Positions 47,458-58,247 of a stretch of 64,000 nucleotides of DNA are shown in pieces. Origin of the DNA: Schistosoma haematobium (taxonomy: Eukaryota > Platyhelminthes > Trematoda > Strigeidida > Schistosomatidae). Every line of letters starts with the position of its first letter. The first letter of the stretch is position 1. Made by a program: the position numbers and the translations under genes. The notes beneath the pieces were generated by a model. The model ran no database searches and had not been told where the DNA came from. It worked only from the letters and a program-made list of their open reading frames with translations. Where the stretch lies: NCBI RefSeq assembly GCF_000699445.3, contig NC_067198.1:39035523-39099522 (forward strand), read 5' to 3'.

Positions 47458-47724
47458 TGTAACAGCTTAGGTTGGTTGGTTAAGAGTTGACCCCAAACAA
47501 CCAAGCATATGCCAAAACAGTATTGTTCAAGTATTCATTCACTTCCTTGTTTTGTATAAGCGTTATATTCCCTATTATCTTATATTGAGTGTTGAGAGCC
47601 TTTGTTTGTCTGGACAGATAATCCCACGCTCCACTGTGACCGCGCTAAGATCGAAATAAAGACCTATTCACTACTTCTCTGGTTTCTTCTATCAATAGCA
47701 CGAGGGTTACTTTAAGGCGCGAAA
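47458..47724 (+). repeat. element B 3' LTR
   Basis: 267 bp, nearly identical to 40855-41120, which indicates recent insertion. It is preceded by the purine tract at about 47446-47453. Confidence 0.92.
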
Positions 47725-48590
47725 CGTCTACTGCGATACTAATGGGTGCTTCGGTGTCCTGATGTGCGAGCATTGTTGCTTTAGCAATCAGTTCCTTAAC
47801 TGTGGAGAATGCTTTTCGTGCGGTGTCGTCCAAATTGATGGATTTCGCATTTCCACGAAGTTGGTCGGTCAGAGGTTTCATAAGTAGTGCGCATTTCGGT
47901 ATGAAACATCTATAGAGACTTACCAGGCCGTTAAACGTGCGTAATTGCTTGACGGCTGTCGGTTCTGGGTAATCCAAAATGGCCGCCACTTTGGTCGTAA
48001 GAGGTCGAATGCCTTGAGCATCGATAGTGTGTCCCAGAAAGTCTAACGAGTCGGTTCCGAATTGGCATTTCTGAACGTTATCTATGAATCTTTGGAATGT
48101 TTGAGCACCATTTCGTAGACCGAAAGGCATTCGCAAAAATTCATAGAGTCCGAAAGGAGTTATGATAGCTGTTTTCGGTATGTCGTCAGTAGCCATAGGG
48201 ATTTGGTTATACGCTTTAACCAAGTCGATTTTCGAAAAGACAGTTGTACCTTTCAAGGTAGCTGTCAAATCGTGAATGTGTGGTGTTGTAGAAGGTCCAT
48301 ACCAATGATTGGTATAGAAACATCTGCAACAACGAAAATCCAGTGAATGGGTTTGCGTAAGCCCACGTTAAGGTAAACGTACCTTTTGCCATACGTAGCG
48401 ATCGGTTTTCCGTTTGCCGCCTGTAAGTTTAAAGCCGATTCGTGAAGCCGGTCGTTAGGATTTGCTGGGAGAACGCTAACTTCTGCGCCAGTGTCGACGA
48501 GGTAGCGAACTCTCGTTGTCACATCTGTGACGAATAACAGACGGCTTTGTTCGCCGGCTACGGTTGCTGTTAACGCGTGCCGGCCTGGAA
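47725..48590 (-). pseudogene. pol: Pol 5' half (PR-RT), family A minus copy, with deletions
   Basis: The minus strand carries protease (RYLVDTGAEVSVLPANPNDR), then a deletion of about 450 bp between GMDLLQHH and HDLTATLKG relative to the plus copy. RT follows to [12 protein letters not shown]. There a second deletion (about 140 bp) removes the YVDD active site. The frame resumes into RNase H and ends at the element B insertion. Confidence 0.9.
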
Positions 48591-49403
48591 GTTTCCCGAA
48601 TTGTTTTTCGAATCAGTCGGTTTCGTGTTGGGAAAATTGCAGGGTTTTCTGCAATTTCTGGAAAACTTTCCATACTGGTTATGATACCAGCACCAGTCGG
48701 GGTTATCTGTCTCTCGTGGTCTAGAGACAGATCGCTTACGAGAAATGCTTCTAAGTGGTGTGCGCGATCTCTTACGGTCGGTACGAAGACTAAGATAACG
48801 CGTGAGTGTGTGACATAAGTCGGTTATATCATTCTGAGTCGTGTGAGGCTTTTCTTTGACTGAAAATACCTCGGTAGTAGAAGGTTTCGTAATTTCTAAA
48901 ATGCGGTCGGCAGATGCAGCTAGCTCGTCTAAGGCGTTGTTCTGAAACGAGACCAGAACTGCTTGCACCTGTTGGGCAAGTTTTGATAAGAAGAGTTGTT
49001 TGAATAGACCTTCGTCGAAGGTTCTTGGGCCTATTACCTCTCTCATCCGGTGCAACATGTCCGTCGCAGAACCGTGTTGCAGGTCGATGTTATTGAAGAG
49101 TTGATCTAACCTTTGTCGATCGGTTAGATCTCCTCGTTTAAGAATCGAGCGTTTTAAGATTTCGTAAGGATCGGAAACATCACTAGTAAACATACTAGGT
49201 GTTACGTACCTGTTGAATTCGCGCGGTAGTGCCTTGACTACTGCGAGGAATTGTGCACGTGTGTCGATCACGCCGTGCTCGGAGAAGTCGGCTTCTGCGT
49301 AGCAAAACCAGGCTTCGATGTTGTCGGGCCAGAAAGGCATCAGTTGAAACGAAGGCGGGGACAAAGTCTTAAGCTTGAGTACTTTAGGTGTCTGTTCAGT
49401 CAT
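48570..49403 (-). CDS. gag: Gag, family A minus copy
   Basis: 277 residues from the ATG at 49403, same finger and boundaries as the plus copy, with only a few substitutions (for example LAQQVQAV against LPQQVQAV). Intact, although its Pol is dead. The frameshift heptamer is conserved at 48597-48591. Confidence 0.9.
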   Translation of the reverse strand: MTEQTPKVLKLKTLSPPSFQLMPFWPDNIEAWFCYAEADFSEHGVIDTRAQFLAVVKALPREFNRYVTPSMFTSDVSDPYEILKRSILKRGDLTDRQRLDQLFNNIDLQHGSATDMLHRMREVIGPRTFDEGLFKQLFLSKLAQQVQAVLVSFQNNALDELAASADRILEITKPSTTEVFSVKEKPHTTQNDITDLCHTLTRYLSLRTDRKRSRTPLRSISRKRSVSRPRETDNPDWCWYHNQYGKFSRNCRKPCNFPNTKPTDSKNNSGNFQAGTR

Positions 49404-49574
49404 GATGAAGTATGAAGTACGATAATGAACGAGGGAAAATATATATATATCCAAGAAAAAACACGAAAAAAAATCACAATGTTTAAAAAAATAATGCAAT
49501 GATATATAAAAATCCCAAAAAGGAACAGACTCACAGTTGCAATTAGGTGTACCAGATCACGTCGGTCTCACCAA

Positions 49575-49896
49575 TGATGATGTCACAGGTATTCAGTGTT
49601 TGAACAACGCTTCTACCAGTAACACCTTCTTATGTATTTCGTTCCCACCAAGAGAAATCAAAAGACAGAGTCGAGGAGATCGGAAGAGTATATTTGGCGA
49701 TGACCAATATATCGGAATTCTCTGATCTAATCTGGCTAGCGATTGCGGTTGATGTTGAGCACGGCGTTACCACACGTGATCTGGTGCGGATGCCTGACCG
49801 AGAGCCTTCATCTAGATGAGTCCACTAAAACATATGGTCAGCATCCAATGTCGAAAACTTAGTGCTATTTATTTTGGGGATTTATTTACCGCTACA
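49575..49896 (-). repeat. family-A LTR, outer right (5' LTR of minus copy)
   Basis: 322 bp. The PBS is at 49573-49555 on the minus strand. The host-side end is followed by the TSD ACGT (49897-49900). Confidence 0.92.
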
Positions 49897-49900
49897 ACGT

Positions 49901-51680
49901 GTTCCTCAAAGTTTCGCTGTTAGAAAAATTCTTTGGTCCCCCTTAATGTCATAGAACTTAATATCAACCTTAATTCAATTGAGGATGCTGACACCACTGC
50001 TTTGGGGAGCAGGTTCTAAGAATTGATTATTCGGATTTAAAATCTGTATACCACGGTTATTTTATTCGTTCTTTTATTTCCTACTCGCTCTCTATGTTAT
50101 CTGAGATGTCCCGATAGTGGGCGGAAAAAAGAGGATGTATTAGGCCCAAAATCACCTCTTGGTGTTCTATACACCAATGTCTGCGATAGGACCGAGTAAA
50201 GAGATTAAGCTTTTCAAGCCTTTTTTATGGTATACCACGGTGTTCCGGATTTGCACGAGTAGCATTCTTCCGACTCACATTTCAAACAGAATCTTGAAGT
50301 CTGAACACAGTTTTCGAGCTTAATTCTCACTAAGGTTGTATATACTGTTATGAACATAGTGGTATCTCACATGGCGAATGTTTGTTTTAGAGTCCAGTGG
50401 GTTTTAAACCCTTTAACTGCGACCTCTCGGCAATGGGCGGTTGTCTTAAGATCATGATTCACTGCCACCACAAGATTCTAGTGAGACCGAACCACGAGTG
50501 CAAGCACTTCCACTTTTTTGTACCTATAAACTTTTGTATCCCCAAACTGCATGTAGACACACTTCGCTGCGTTGGTAGTCATCAGTGTTTCAACTACGAC
50601 AATGGTGAGGCTGATAGACCTATAGTTCGATTAAAGTTGTCTTGGTCCTGTTTTATGCATGTGAGTGACGATTGCGCCCTTCCAGTCCATAGGTAGAATA
50701 CCTTGGCCATGTGACTTGTCGAATAACGCAGTTAGTGGGGTTGCAATATACTATGCAATTTGTCTCAGGATTTTGGGTGTAGTTAATTTGGTCGTGTTGA
50801 CTTTCCTGTCTAAGGCGCTAAGTGCCTAAAGTATATCATCCTGAACAAAGTTCACGGCAAGCGAGCGGTTTGTTGACTTTGTATTTGGGTCTAGTTCTTT
50901 ATCTAGAAGAGGTTCCTGAGTGTCAACTGCCATAGCCCCTGCATTTTCCTGATCTTCCTCTATCATTTCAGATCCACCCCCTTCTTTAATTAGTTTTGAA
51001 ACCCAATGATGCATCCATGATCTGTAATTTGTATACGAGAAAAATCTCTTGGGTTGTTTGATTGCAAATTATGTCAAGTAAAGGAAAGGACGAGAGGCAG
51101 AGTAGCCAATATTCATGAAGGAATGTTTAAGGTATGATTACTCAGTCTAATTTTCGTTTATTAAGGTATTTGTTAAGAAAGAGCATTTTAATAGGTTAAA
51201 GGCAGGTATGAGTGGACGTGCAACTGGCAAATGGAGGTGATTCGGAAAGGAGCTGAGAGTATGGGATTATGTGTGGTTATAAAATAAAATATAGTGCTAG
51301 AAACAGTATTGTGATATAAAATTGGCTATCTTCTTTTTTTATCGAAGCTTTTGGAGCCCTTTCCATGTTTTGGTATTATTATTTTTTTCAGGTATTATAG
51401 GGTCTTGAGTAGGCTTCTTATATTAGCGAATTGTCTAGTTTGCTTGTAATAGGATTACTGGGTAGGAAGTGAAACCAATTCAACATTCGTAACACGATTT
51501 AATGAGGTTATCGACTGAGCAGAATGGATGTGACGTCAGCAGACATTTTAGACTTTTGTTTTGATTAATTGTCAGGTATACTGTCAGTTTTGAATAATTC
51601 AGTAGTCAGAAGACTTAATATTTTGAGGGGAAGCATTAAGTTTGATTGGTACATGTCACTTACATCACGTTAATTAACTC
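49901..51680. other. host DNA with a LINE relic
   Basis: Apart from the decayed RT at about 50390-51014, nothing was recognised. The composition is less AT-rich than elsewhere over the relic. Confidence 0.45.
50390..51014 (-). pseudogene. decayed non-LTR (CR1/jockey-type) reverse transcriptase
   Basis: Minus-strand translation in broken frames gives SLAVNFVQDDIL (50826-51014 piece), ALSALDRKVNTTKLTTPKIL, PLTALFDKSHGQGILPMDWK, GAIVTHMHK and SNYRSISLTIVVVETL. These correspond to the N-terminal RT blocks (LP.DWK, NYRPISLT) of CR1/jockey-like elements. Internal stops (for example after LRQIA) show that it is dead. No ends were found. Confidence 0.7.
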
Positions 51681-52016
51681 GCGGTGTTCATAGTTAATCC
51701 CAACTCGACGCCACGCTACAATTGGTGACCCAAGTTTTGGAACACGCCCCAACTTCTGGTCAAATCTTCCAAAGAAGCCAATTCGGTGAGTCCATGATTT
51801 ATCTATCCACGTCTGTCGTATATTTTCATATTTTTAATATATAATATACTCGACATGACGGATAACGATAAGAATAGTATTAATATAATAGACTCACATA
51901 TATGTGTACCGAATCCTTGTCGCTTATTATTCGCGTGACGATGAATTCCACGCTTTATTCGAGAAAATTTCCCCTATTAACTATTCTCCTCGCTGACCCG
52001 GCTGCTTGGTACGGAA

Positions 52017-52832
52017 TGCATACGCATACGCATTACCGTCTACCACCCAGCATCAAATGGTTAAGTTGAACGGTTTCATTGCCAACTTAAAAGTGCTCTA
52101 CAAGCACACGAAAACGGCAACTGGTACGAAACCTTACCACTCGTTCTCTTAGGCATCAGAACGAGCTTGAACGCAGATATACAATGTTCCGCCGCTGAAC
52201 TTGTATACGGCACGACATTGCGTCTGCCCGGAGAATTCTTCACACCACGAAGCAGACCTAATTTCGGTAAATCAGACTACGTCCATCGACTGTCTGCATT
52301 TACGCGAACGCTGTCTCCGGTGTCAACTCGAATACAACATCGACAGGTCGCTCTCCCTCGAGAGTTATCTACCTGTTCACATGTTTTCATACGAGTAGAT
52401 TCGGTACGCAAACCTTGGCAACAACCTTACGAAGGCCCTTTTCACGTGATCGCTCGTCACGAAAAGACCTTCAAGGTTGATCGACATGGACGCGTCGAGA
52501 TCGTCAGCATTGATCGTCTCAAACCAGCACACGTCGATGACAGTGCCCTATCTGACAACCTGAGATTCAATGCTAGACCTATTAAACCTAGCGGGATCCT
52601 TAAATCTCCTTCAGGTCCCACGCTAGATATATCTGAGACCTCATTCTCACGACCCAGTCAACAGCACGCGTCATCTGCACCGTCTACGGACGAGACGACA
52701 GTCTCACGTCCAGATCAGCAGACCACGCCGCCCTTGACTTCGGATGAGATTGCAGGCTCACACGACGCGAACGAGACTGCCGTCTCACGTTCCGGTCGCC
52801 GAGTACGGTTACCCGTACGCTTCCGCGAATAG
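52017..52832 (+). pseudogene. integrase C-terminal fragment, element C
   Basis: Starts with RIRITVYHPASNG, then a TAA (about 52062), then [58 protein letters not shown]-like module follows ([31 protein letters not shown]) and a Thr/Ser-rich tail ending SRSGRRVRLPVRFRE. The DDE Asp residues are lost with the deletion; the Glu in VERFH remains. The tail matches the family-A ending [11 protein letters not shown], supporting the same clade. Confidence 0.85.
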
Positions 52833-53391
52833 TCGCACAGTCAACAACCGATACGGTGTAGGATTATTCCTATACTACACGTATGCTACACTCTTCTTTT
52901 TTTTATTTTCTTTTTGTTTCCTGAGCCCACGCCTTCGACCATCTCCGCTTGGTTCCGTTGACTTCAGTCAACTTTGGCGAAGGCTGGCCTGATCACCCAT
53001 GCTCTTGTCAACGCACTCAGTCGATATATTGGTTTCGAATGCTTGGCACACGCTTGGTCTCGAACTTGGTCGTTACGGTCGCTTCTGGTCTTTTGGCTCA
53101 ACATAGTTTCGTCCTTCGTCTGCAGCGTTTCTGGTCCGCATTCCCTACGAACGCAATCTTGAGATTCTGAATACAAACCACTCTGGTGTAGTATGTCAAC
53201 TCAAGCAACAAATACAGCACATCGCCCCTGGTACCGTTCTGCGAAAAAGAACTTCATTGGCAACTCGACGATCAATGATCGCTTTCCTGTTTCGCCAATT
53301 CTTCCGTCCTACAATCGCTTGTCAGCCGATCAGTCCCACGATTTAAACCGCTACTTATCGAAAGTGTAAACCCTTTCTAGCGGGGGGCTCC

Positions 53392-53798
53392 TGTAGTGAC
53401 TCACATTTATCATGAGAACACGACTGGTTTAATAAAAAGAATTATTATTATATCCAACTGTACCAGTGCTTGTTTTAATGTGCTTTTGTTTGACTGTGCT
53501 AATGACAGCTATTTTGTGCTTCCATTGATATACACACACTTTGATTGTGACTTCACGCGAATTCGGTTACGTTCTGTAACCAAGCTTGTATCCTGGCACG
53601 ATCTCGGTATCCTTTCGATACCACGAGATCGCCAGCAAATATATCTCGACTTGGTCCATTAACTGCCTTCTGATATTTGGCTTCTCGGGGATTTTATGGA
53701 TTTATTTGGTTACGTTCAACCTACGCCTTCTGATTCACTTGACACGTGTTTCTTGGTAGCGGTGTCCATAGTTAATCCCAACTCGACGCCACGCTACA
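53392..53798 (+). repeat. element C 3' LTR
   Basis: 407 bp with TGTAG...CTACA inverted termini. Unrelated in sequence to the LTRs of families A and B beyond the termini. Confidence 0.85.
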
Positions 53799-56593
53799 AC
53801 TTAATGTATACCAACCAAGGTTTGTGATTTTACTGTCATGTCCAAGGTTTCTAAATGATGCATAAATCTAGACACACCTAATCACCGAAGTTCATCCTCT
53901 AAAAATACGATTTTTTGTTACATTTTCTACCTAATAAAAATAAAATGGAACCATGATGTCATGAACCACCAAAACTAGGTAAGAATGAAGTTTAAGGATT
54001 CACACTGTTCACATAAAGTAGTCTTATATGCGTCTTTGAAGCCTCACGGTTCTGCTCGTAAGATTTAACTTTGTTATTCCATGAAAGGGTTTGTCTTCTG
54101 TTCTCCTAATTTTATTTTTCATCACACTACAAATTCAGTAAGAGTCAAAGAGTAGTTTATTGCACAATCGTAGTTTGGTTAAGGCTAAAGTTATCGTTTT
54201 CACTTGTCTTTCCAGTCCCTATGGAGTTAGTTTCGGGAAAGAGACATGTTAAACATAGTAATGAGTAGCCCCCGAGCTAGTGTTCATCAAGCGAAGACTG
54301 CAATTGTGGATGTAGCTCTTCAGAACCAGGTGACTTATTAATCCCGAGGTTAATGAACATTTGAATAAACGTCTTCTTGATCGTATGTAAATTTTCTGTA
54401 GCTGGTATTTCAGTGTGTGCTTACGAGAAGTCTTGTTAACAATACTCGTTAAACAGACTTTGTTGGAACAGTGTGATAAAGTTTTGCTCTTCATCAACCT
54501 GACTCAGTAAGTATATCTAAAATGTTGTGCAACAAATTGTGGGATTCCATCACTTCGCTTTGTTTGTCGTTTAATGCTCAAAAATAATCGTTTTGAGCTT
54601 ATATGTATGTCTTTCGTAAGTGGCGCCGATCCTAGCTATGGTCTGCAACCATATATTCCTGATCTTCCGCCAGTTTCACTTAAATGATTCGTAGATCGTT
54701 GGCATAGACAGAACCCTGAAGTGTTTCATACGCTTACGTGTTACCTCGGAGGTTTACCAGATACGAAGAGTCTGAGAAGCTAAAACATTATGTTCAGTCC
54801 TAACACAGGTGAAAGAGTTATTTTCCTAATTTAAAGTTTGGAGAATACTAATATCTAGATTCGTCCCTCATGGCCTAATATACCACAAGATTTCGTTTGG
54901 TGCATGATTCATTGGCTAACCCTTTTCTATAGCAAAGCCATTTTAATTTAAATGCACCATTATATACCCCAGGATAAGGAGAGCCAGTCAGAAGTAGCCT
55001 AATGGGAAGGCAGTCGCTGATAATCAGAATTGACCTGAAGGACAAATGCGTTATATTGGCTAAGAAATTGATCAACTTCCCGAGGATTAAGGTGGTATAT
55101 ACATGAACGAATATTTGTGTATTTTATTCGGTAGCCCAAGACACTTTCTCACTCCTGTGTTCTCGCTCAGGTAATCAGTTGGTGGATTACGGCGTAGCAC
55201 AACGCATATCAGTATCAGATTCCGGATACCTGAAATCACGACACTGGACTTTCTTACCCTAATGCTTATTCAGAACATGATTGTATTTTTATAATTGTGC
55301 GTTGTGGTCAAACTAGTTATCTATTTATCCACATGTCTTCTCACGCTAATCTGAATCGGTAACAAGTCTAGTAGTGTCCTAGTTGACTCATTTTCTCTCT
55401 CTCTTGTCAACCATTCAGATTACAGAACAGCTTTCGACTTTCTCCATAAGATTGTTAGTTTCGATTCGGGTACACGCATTTCTAGCCTCAATGTTGAACC
55501 CGTTAGCCTATAGTGTCAAGGCCTTAAGCTAGATGGACAAGTCCTCCCTTACGTTTTATTGGACTGACAGATCAGACGCAGCACCAGAAGAGGAAAATTA
55601 CCCAGAGTATACTGGCGTTTACATCAAAGCATCGATTCTCAGAACATCAGTTGACTCATGTGAGAGAAACTCAGCACTCAGAAGCTTACTTGAAAAGGAC
55701 TGACACATTCCGTCGGACTTCCGTCCTCAATACAAAAAGCAAAATTTGAAAAACTGTTGCTCATTCGAAGGTTTGACAGCTTTCAGTACATTAAACTAAC
55801 AATTCTAGATATCAGTTATACCGCCTTACTAGAAAATGTCCAATAACAACCCCTTTCAGGAAGGGAAAGTAAACGAGACTTTATTATTTATCCTTGTATC
55901 AATGTTCTAATTTTGAAAAGTATCGTATTAAACTGACTTTTTGAAGCTAAATTAAAACAAGTTATTGGAGAACCATATCTTCTTACTATGAGGGGTAGGC
56001 AAAGACGATGACATTGTGCCACACGATATCAGCAAGGGGCTATTCAAAAGTAATAGTTAAAATATCAATGTTTCATGATATTGGTGGTTACTTGACAATG
56101 AACGATACTAGTTTATTAATAGAAGCTTAGTGGACTGATATTGCATTGTGACTTAAAAAATACTTCATAATTTCGAAGTGTCATGCCTAAAGAAACTGAA
56201 TTCTGACTTGGAATACCGAATACTTATTGAGATATTAATACAAGCGGATTACCTATAACAAGTAATAGATTTTGCCTGCATTTTCAATCCCGAACCGCCT
56301 ATCTGTGAAGTAGTCCGATTACTTCCTGTTTTTATCCAGTCCATAATGGTACTTCTGTTCCTCTTCTTTTCTTCTTCAGAATCTTGCTCTGAGAGCACAG
56401 CTATGAAACTTCTGAGGTTTGGAACAAACTTGACGTACGCGTCCTCTCAAGGTCATAGTTTACAGCAAGCGCTCTACGATTTCTCTTTATAACAACTATA
56501 AACTTAATAAGTTGGGAAGCATTTTGCGAACCAACAAATGTTGTAATTTATAGATCATGCCTGTAAAAACGGTGTGTACCTGCACATGCAGAA

Positions 56594-56633
<40 letters not shown>

Positions 56634-58054
56634 TAGCGTTCTCTTAAATTCTATCAATGTTTCCGCACCGGAAACATAATATCAACCAGTGAATAGGTAA
56701 ACATAGAAATGAAATCAGGCCCATACAAAATAGACTTTTATATTCAATTCATCTCGATATGTGCCTCTTCAGTTGCTTATCCAGCAATCATGTTTTTTCT
56801 GACAGACGCATCAAAGTGCTAAGTAGTAAGTCATTTCATGTCGATTGCAATTTTACGGCTTTTTATTCAAACACGCAAAATGACTAGTCTATGCTTTAAA
56901 GACTAACCAACGACCACTCGAATAAAGGCCTATAAATCAAAGAGTGATAATCATCATGCAAAGCCAATCACCTAAGAACTTCTTCAGATACAAAACTTGA
57001 AAAATCTTATGTATTGATACGCAATAGTATGTTTATATTTGCTTACAGGTTATTTTATGGAACCGAAAACATTTCTTTTTGACCGCTTCACAATACGAGT
57101 GTAGACATAGCAACAATTTTTGAAAACAGGATAAAATAAGAAAAACGAACTAACTTGATATAAACAAGAAGATCAATGAAAAAAGAACAAACACACGAGC
57201 AACTTTCCCAAAAAACATATACAGAGATGTGGTCACTTTTTTCGTTTTCTTACTACAATAATGACAAACTCTTTGTAGACATACCTCAAATAATACCAAA
57301 AGACCATAAATTTTGTTTTCACTTAAAATCGCAATTATACATAAAGAAATACTAACGTCTTCTTTCTATAGAAAAGAAAAACATAAACAGCTCTGGAGAG
57401 AAAAAAAGCATAGAGAGTATGTCACAAAAAAATACAAGAGAAAATAGGATTAACAAAATATGAAAGAAAATGAAATGTACGTACTTGTCTTGTTTTTTAG
57501 GGTTTATATTTTGAATAATAATAATTAATCACTAAATGTATGAATGTGAATGAACTATCAGTGGGAAATGTGACAGAAGTGGTGGATGGTAAACACAGTT
57601 ATTTACATAGACTGGATCCAATGGACAGATAATATACAAACGTACACACACAAGGAACCAGTAAACTAAATTATTTAGAAGGGAAACATTAATGTGCATA
57701 TACGAGATGATAATGTAATTTTTAAGGCGCTTGGAAAAACTAAGAAGCATGAAGAAGTGAATAAATTGAGAGTAAAAGAGAATGAAGATACTGATTTCAT
57801 GAATGAGAGAATGAAGTGAAATCAAATGCATGCATGTAAATATTCTCATCTTTCTATCGAAGAAAAACGTTACAAACGTAGAGCGATCCACTGATATTCA
57901 ATAGTTACAAACTTTAATAAGACGTGTGTAAAAGCAAAGAGAACTAAGATAATATGCTCGATGTAGCAAAAACGGATAATAATGTGAACTGGATTTTCTC
58001 AACAAAAAGGGAAGAAAAGAAAAAGCACGTAAAAAATGTAATGAATGCTTAAAA
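53799..58054. other. 4.2 kb between element C and SIAH, nothing recognised
   Basis: The right end should include the SIAH 3' UTR. Between about 55.3 and 55.8 kb the composition is less AT-rich, but no homologous coding could be named. The 119-codon minus-strand frame at 57532-57891 is hydrophobic and low-complexity and is not supported as a gene. Confidence 0.45.
56596..56631. repeat. (ATA)n microsatellite
   Basis: About 12 uninterrupted trinucleotide units. It may be the simple-repeat tail of a LINE, but no LINE body was identified to its left. Confidence 0.85.
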
Positions 58055-58247
58055 TTATGAAATAGACGGAGAAACTTGGGAAATAGTCACATTAATTCCT
58101 AGGTTACCATTTTCAGCAAATGAATGAGCAGTATTAGAATCGAACACTAAACAGTCAGACACAGCGATTGCAGATTGAACACCATCATGAATACTACGTG
58201 GACAAGCTTCCCAAGTTAATCGTCGACGATGCCCGTTTAACTCAAGT
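58055..58247 (-). CDS. SIAH: SIAH last exon
   Basis: 193 nt from [20 protein letters not shown] to the TAA at 58057-58055. The acceptor is TAATAG. The preceding intron spans 58248-60194. Confidence 0.93.

Larger units (their letters stand above)
40855..47724 (+). mobile_element. element B: coding-intact CsRn1-clade LTR retrotransposon nested in family A
   Basis: LTRs at 40855-41120 (266 bp) and 47458-47724 (267 bp), differing by about four positions as read (for example TTGTTTGGTTATAG against TTGGTTGGTTAAGAG). TSD CGTC (40851-40854, 47725-47728) lies inside the family-A RNase H code, and the target halves read continuously across it. A PBS-like TTGGTGAGCCC follows the 5' LTR and a purine tract AGGGGGAAG precedes the 3' LTR. 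Gag and Pol are both open. The 2.16 kb between Pol and the 3' LTR is unusually long. Confidence 0.95.
32800..49896. mobile_element. composite family-A LTR retrotransposon (CsRn1/Boudicca-like), tail-to-tail inverted dimer
   Basis: Bounded by minus-oriented LTRs at both ends and a 4-bp TSD ACGT (32796-32799, 49897-49900). Order: LTR(-) 32800-33121, 34-nt spacer, LTR(+) 33156-33476, interior(+) 33477-38041, LTR(-) 38042-38362, 33-nt spacer, LTR(+) 38396-38716, interior(-) 38717-49574, LTR(-) 49575-49896. Both spacers carry the purine tract AGGGGGAAG just before the LTR(+), so they are the 3' end of a plus interior. GGGT flanks LTR(-) 38042-38362 on both sides. Clade evidence: CX2HX9CX3C Gag finger and a PBS close to the 3' end of tRNA-Trp. 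The minus interior contains element B. Confidence 0.85.
51681..53798 (+). mobile_element. element C: internally deleted CsRn1-clade LTR retrotransposon
   Basis: The 3' LTR 53392-53798 (407 bp, TGTAGTGACTCAC...CACGCTACA) is preceded by a G-rich purine tract (AGCGGGGGGCTCC). The 5' LTR survives only as 51681-51720, which matches the last 40 bp of the 3' LTR with one difference. The PBS TGGTGACCC (51723-51731) agrees with the start of a tRNA-Trp complement. A putative Gag start (ATGACGGATAACG, about 51856) runs for about 30 codons before sequence jumps to the integrase C-terminal half; most of gag and pol are deleted. No TSD can be assigned because the left end is missing. Confidence 0.85.

Noticed and set aside
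40855..47724. possible host gene captured in element B Pol
   Set aside because: All of the 1028-codon frame is accounted for by protease, RT, RNase H and integrase.
54249..54497. possible coding relic on the minus strand
   Set aside because: Basic, cysteine-containing translation with no recognisable family; frames around it are closed.
57532..57891. 119-codon minus-strand protein
   Set aside because: Low-complexity hydrophobic translation of AT-rich DNA, no motif, adjacent to the SIAH 3' UTR region.
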